DNA from: LMUY01 sp964244655
Lineage (GTDB): Bacteria; Pseudomonadota; Alphaproteobacteria; Acetobacterales; Acetobacteraceae
NCBI GenBank assembly: GCA_964244655.1
Contig: CAXTJU010000160.1
Span: 1 to 5,847 of the forward strand
Direction: 5' to 3'
Length of the DNA: 5,847 nt
Part shown: piece after piece, positions 5,811 to 5,847 of the stretch
Position numbering within the stretch: the stretch's first letter is position 1
Layout of the letters: every line of letters begins with the position of its first letter
Made by a program: the position numbers and the translations under genes
Notes under the pieces: generated by a model
Databases searched by the model: none
What the model was told of the DNA's origin: nothing
What the model saw: the letters and a program-made list of their open reading frames with translations, nothing else

Positions 5811-5847
5811 AGGTGGCCAGGGATTAGGCGGCCACGGTGGCAATCTG
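5811..5847. repeat. GGTGGCC/GGCCAC repeats at window edge, possible insertion-sequence end
   Basis: GTGGCC (5813-5818) and GGCCAC (5830-5835) are inverted repeats, and GGTGGC recurs directly at 5812-5817 and 5836-5841. Clusters of TGGCCA/GGCCAC words behind a T-rich tip resemble the multi-repeat ends of IS21-family elements. The element itself would lie beyond the window, so this stays a weak resemblance rather than an identification. Confidence 0.2.

Larger units (their letters stand above)
5621..5847. other. Non-coding region upstream of the WGR-recombinase pair
   Basis: I see no gene here; the frames crossing it look like chance openings. It is dense in inverted repeats, listed separately: a 31-bp palindrome, a 20-bp hairpin and phased ACGTG/CACGT words. 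GGTTC (5690-5694) and GAACC (5703-5707) form another small inverted repeat abutting the palindrome. The promoter of the WGR-recombinase pair must lie here. TTGACG and TAGGAT on the minus strand (5784-5779 and 5763-5758) are only 15 bp apart, so that call would be weak. Confidence 0.55.

Overview
The window looks like an accessory, defence-type segment of a GC-rich bacterial genome or plasmid, most plausibly a proteobacterium. The GC bias, the FitA/VapC-type toxin-antitoxin pair and the Escherichia-like McrC architecture point that way, but nothing fixes the genus. No rRNA, tRNA, CRISPR array or complete insertion sequence is visible.

Layout, left to right. 1-389: no supported gene; it holds several short palindromes, including a 19-bp imperfect one just ahead of the next gene. 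390-1120 (+): a type II toxin-antitoxin operon, with a ribbon-helix-helix FitA/VapB-type antitoxin followed by a PIN-domain VapC-type RNase that has all four acidic residues. A near-perfect 24-bp inverted repeat lies on the gene junction. 1160-4510 (-): mcrC and mcrB of a type IV (modified-DNA-dependent) restriction system, transcribed toward the toxin gene. McrB carries a long N-terminal region, including what looks like two winged-helix units, before a canonical McrB AAA+ domain. McrC has the usual N-terminal motif and an intact PD-(D/E)xK nuclease core. 4581-5620 (-): a two-gene unit made of a 99-aa WGR-domain protein overlapping by ATGA a 247-aa tyrosine recombinase that lacks a recognisable core-binding domain. 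5621-5847: non-coding, with a perfect 13-bp inverted repeat around 5 bp, a second hairpin, helically phased ACGTG/CACGT words, and at the very edge a pattern resembling an insertion-sequence end.

How it fits together. McrBC would cleave incoming DNA carrying modified cytosines. VapBC would act as a stabilising or abortive-infection module. The WGR/recombinase pair, with palindromic DNA upstream of it, is the likely mobility or site-specific recombination module. The four genes on the minus strand run in the same direction, with 70 nt between recombinase and mcrB and 3 nt between mcrB and mcrC. McrBC and VapBC are well-known families. The least ordinary parts are the WGR/minimal-recombinase pair with its palindromic upstream region, and the N-terminal half of McrB.
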